The notes under the pieces are model-generated. The model saw nothing but the letters and a program-made list of their open reading frames with translations, was not told the origin of the DNA and ran no database searches. DNA of 64,000 nt, taken from NCBI RefSeq assembly GCF_004323635.1, contig NZ_CP036515.1, positions 2,605,501 to 2,669,500 of the forward strand, read 5' to 3'. Every line of letters starts with the position of its first letter. Position 1 is the stretch's first letter. Below, in pieces: positions 63,563 through 64,000 of the stretch. A program made the position numbers and the translations under genes. Source of the stretch: Lichenihabitans psoromatis (GTDB lineage Bacteria > Pseudomonadota > Alphaproteobacteria > Rhizobiales > Beijerinckiaceae).

Positions 63563-64000
63563 ATGCGAGCGTCCGCCCCGCGCCTTGCCAGTCTGCTGCT
63601 TCTCGGCCCGTTGCTGGCATTCTTGACGCTCGTCTATCTGCTGCCGTTCCTCGGCATCGCGGAATGGAGCGTCACGCTGCCGACGCCCGGCTTCGGTCAA
63701 TATGAACGGCTGACCGGGGATAGCCTCGTCCTGTCGGTGTTCCTGCGGACGTTCCGCATCTGCGCGATCGTGACGGTCGTGTCGGTCGTTTCGGCTTACG
63801 CGATCACCTACGTCTGGGTCCGCGGAAGCCGGCTGCAACGCAGCATCGCTGAACTCTGCATCCTGATCCCGTTCTGGATCTCGGTCCTGACCCGCGCGTT
63901 CGGCTGGCTGGCGCTGCTCTCGAACCGAGGCCTCATCAACGCGTGGTTGATGGGCGCGGGGTTGATCGACAGTCCACTCCAACTCTCCCGCAACGAAGCC
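63563..64000 (+). CDS. Polyamine-type ABC transporter permease (PotB-like), truncated by window end
   Basis: First 146 codons only; the gene continues past the window. First membrane segment LASLLLLGPLLAFLTLVYLLPFLGI, a second around ICAIVTVVSVVSAYAITYVWV, then IPFWISVLTRAFGWLALLSNRGLINAWLMG, the PotB-type periplasmic/membrane landmark. Starts 83 bp after the binding protein. Confidence 0.88.
   Translation, partial: MRASAPRLASLLLLGPLLAFLTLVYLLPFLGIAEWSVTLPTPGFGQYERLTGDSLVLSVFLRTFRICAIVTVVSVVSAYAITYVWVRGSRLQRSIAELCILIPFWISVLTRAFGWLALLSNRGLINAWLMGAGLIDSPLQLSRNEA

Overview
The window is high-GC DNA with dense operons, ATGA/GTGA/TGATG start-stop overlaps and long antisense shadow frames. The genes point to an alphaproteobacterium of the Rhizobiales (Hyphomicrobiales): CUT2 and Liv-type transporters, SorC/LysR/GntR-controlled sugar-acid genes, a cyoABCD quinol oxidase, and a type III secretion system (T3SS) of the rhizobial Rhc kind. 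The family is uncertain; a plant-, lichen- or soil-associated lineage would fit. This is inferred from gene content only. No tRNA, rRNA, CRISPR array, transposase or integrase was seen.

Layout: (1) 0.1-5.4 kb, CUT2 sugar or polyol uptake (binding protein and ATPase, no permease inside the window), two SDR dehydrogenases and a SorC-type regulator. (2) 5.5-7.4 kb, a YkuD L,D-transpeptidase-fold lipoprotein with an altered active site, and an LLM flavin oxidoreductase. (3) 7.7-14.3 kb, two divergent units: dgoD-like dehydratase, SDR and FadR-type regulator facing araFGH. (4) 14.4-18.7 kb, cyoABCD with cyoC frameshifted. (5) 19.4-29.4 kb, amidase, Liv-type ABC transporter, GMC oxidoreductase, a frameshifted histone-deacetylase-like amidohydrolase and a LysR regulator. 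(6) 29.6-32.4 kb, a sugar-lactonase-like amidohydrolase, a sorbosone-dehydrogenase-like protein and a small secreted protein. (7) 32.5-57.7 kb, the T3SS. (8) 57.9-64 kb, two arginine-deiminase-fold hydrolases, a cupin, a LysR regulator and the start of a polyamine-type ABC transporter operon that runs off the window.

The T3SS is the centrepiece. The plus-strand operon sctI-J-K-L-N-O-Q-R-S-T-U plus a TPR lipoprotein matches the rhizobial order nolB-nolT-nolU-nolV-rhcN-y4yJ-rhcQRSTU. Divergent from it is a 200-aa protein holding only the N-terminal domains of the SctC secretin (RhcC1/NolW-like). The only complete secretin nearby is a Tad/CpaC-type protein paired with a CpaD-like lipoprotein, convergent with the export operon. 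On the minus strand lie sctV, sctD, two small needle/pilus-sized proteins, a large secreted-protein candidate with a predicted self-cleaving GDPH (MIIA/DUF1521) domain followed by harpin-like LIKQLISLLQ repeats, and two tandem giant HrpF/NolX-type translocator candidates (1214 and 1069 aa) with different N-terminal repeat units. SctU lacks the NPTH autocleavage motif (RSAD instead). Together these suggest a divergent Rhc-like injectisome with a Tad-type outer-membrane module and an unusual set of secreted proteins.

Two genes (cyoC and the HDAC-like gene) are each broken by what looks like one missing G in a G homopolymer, so an assembly or sequencing indel must be excluded before calling them pseudogenes.
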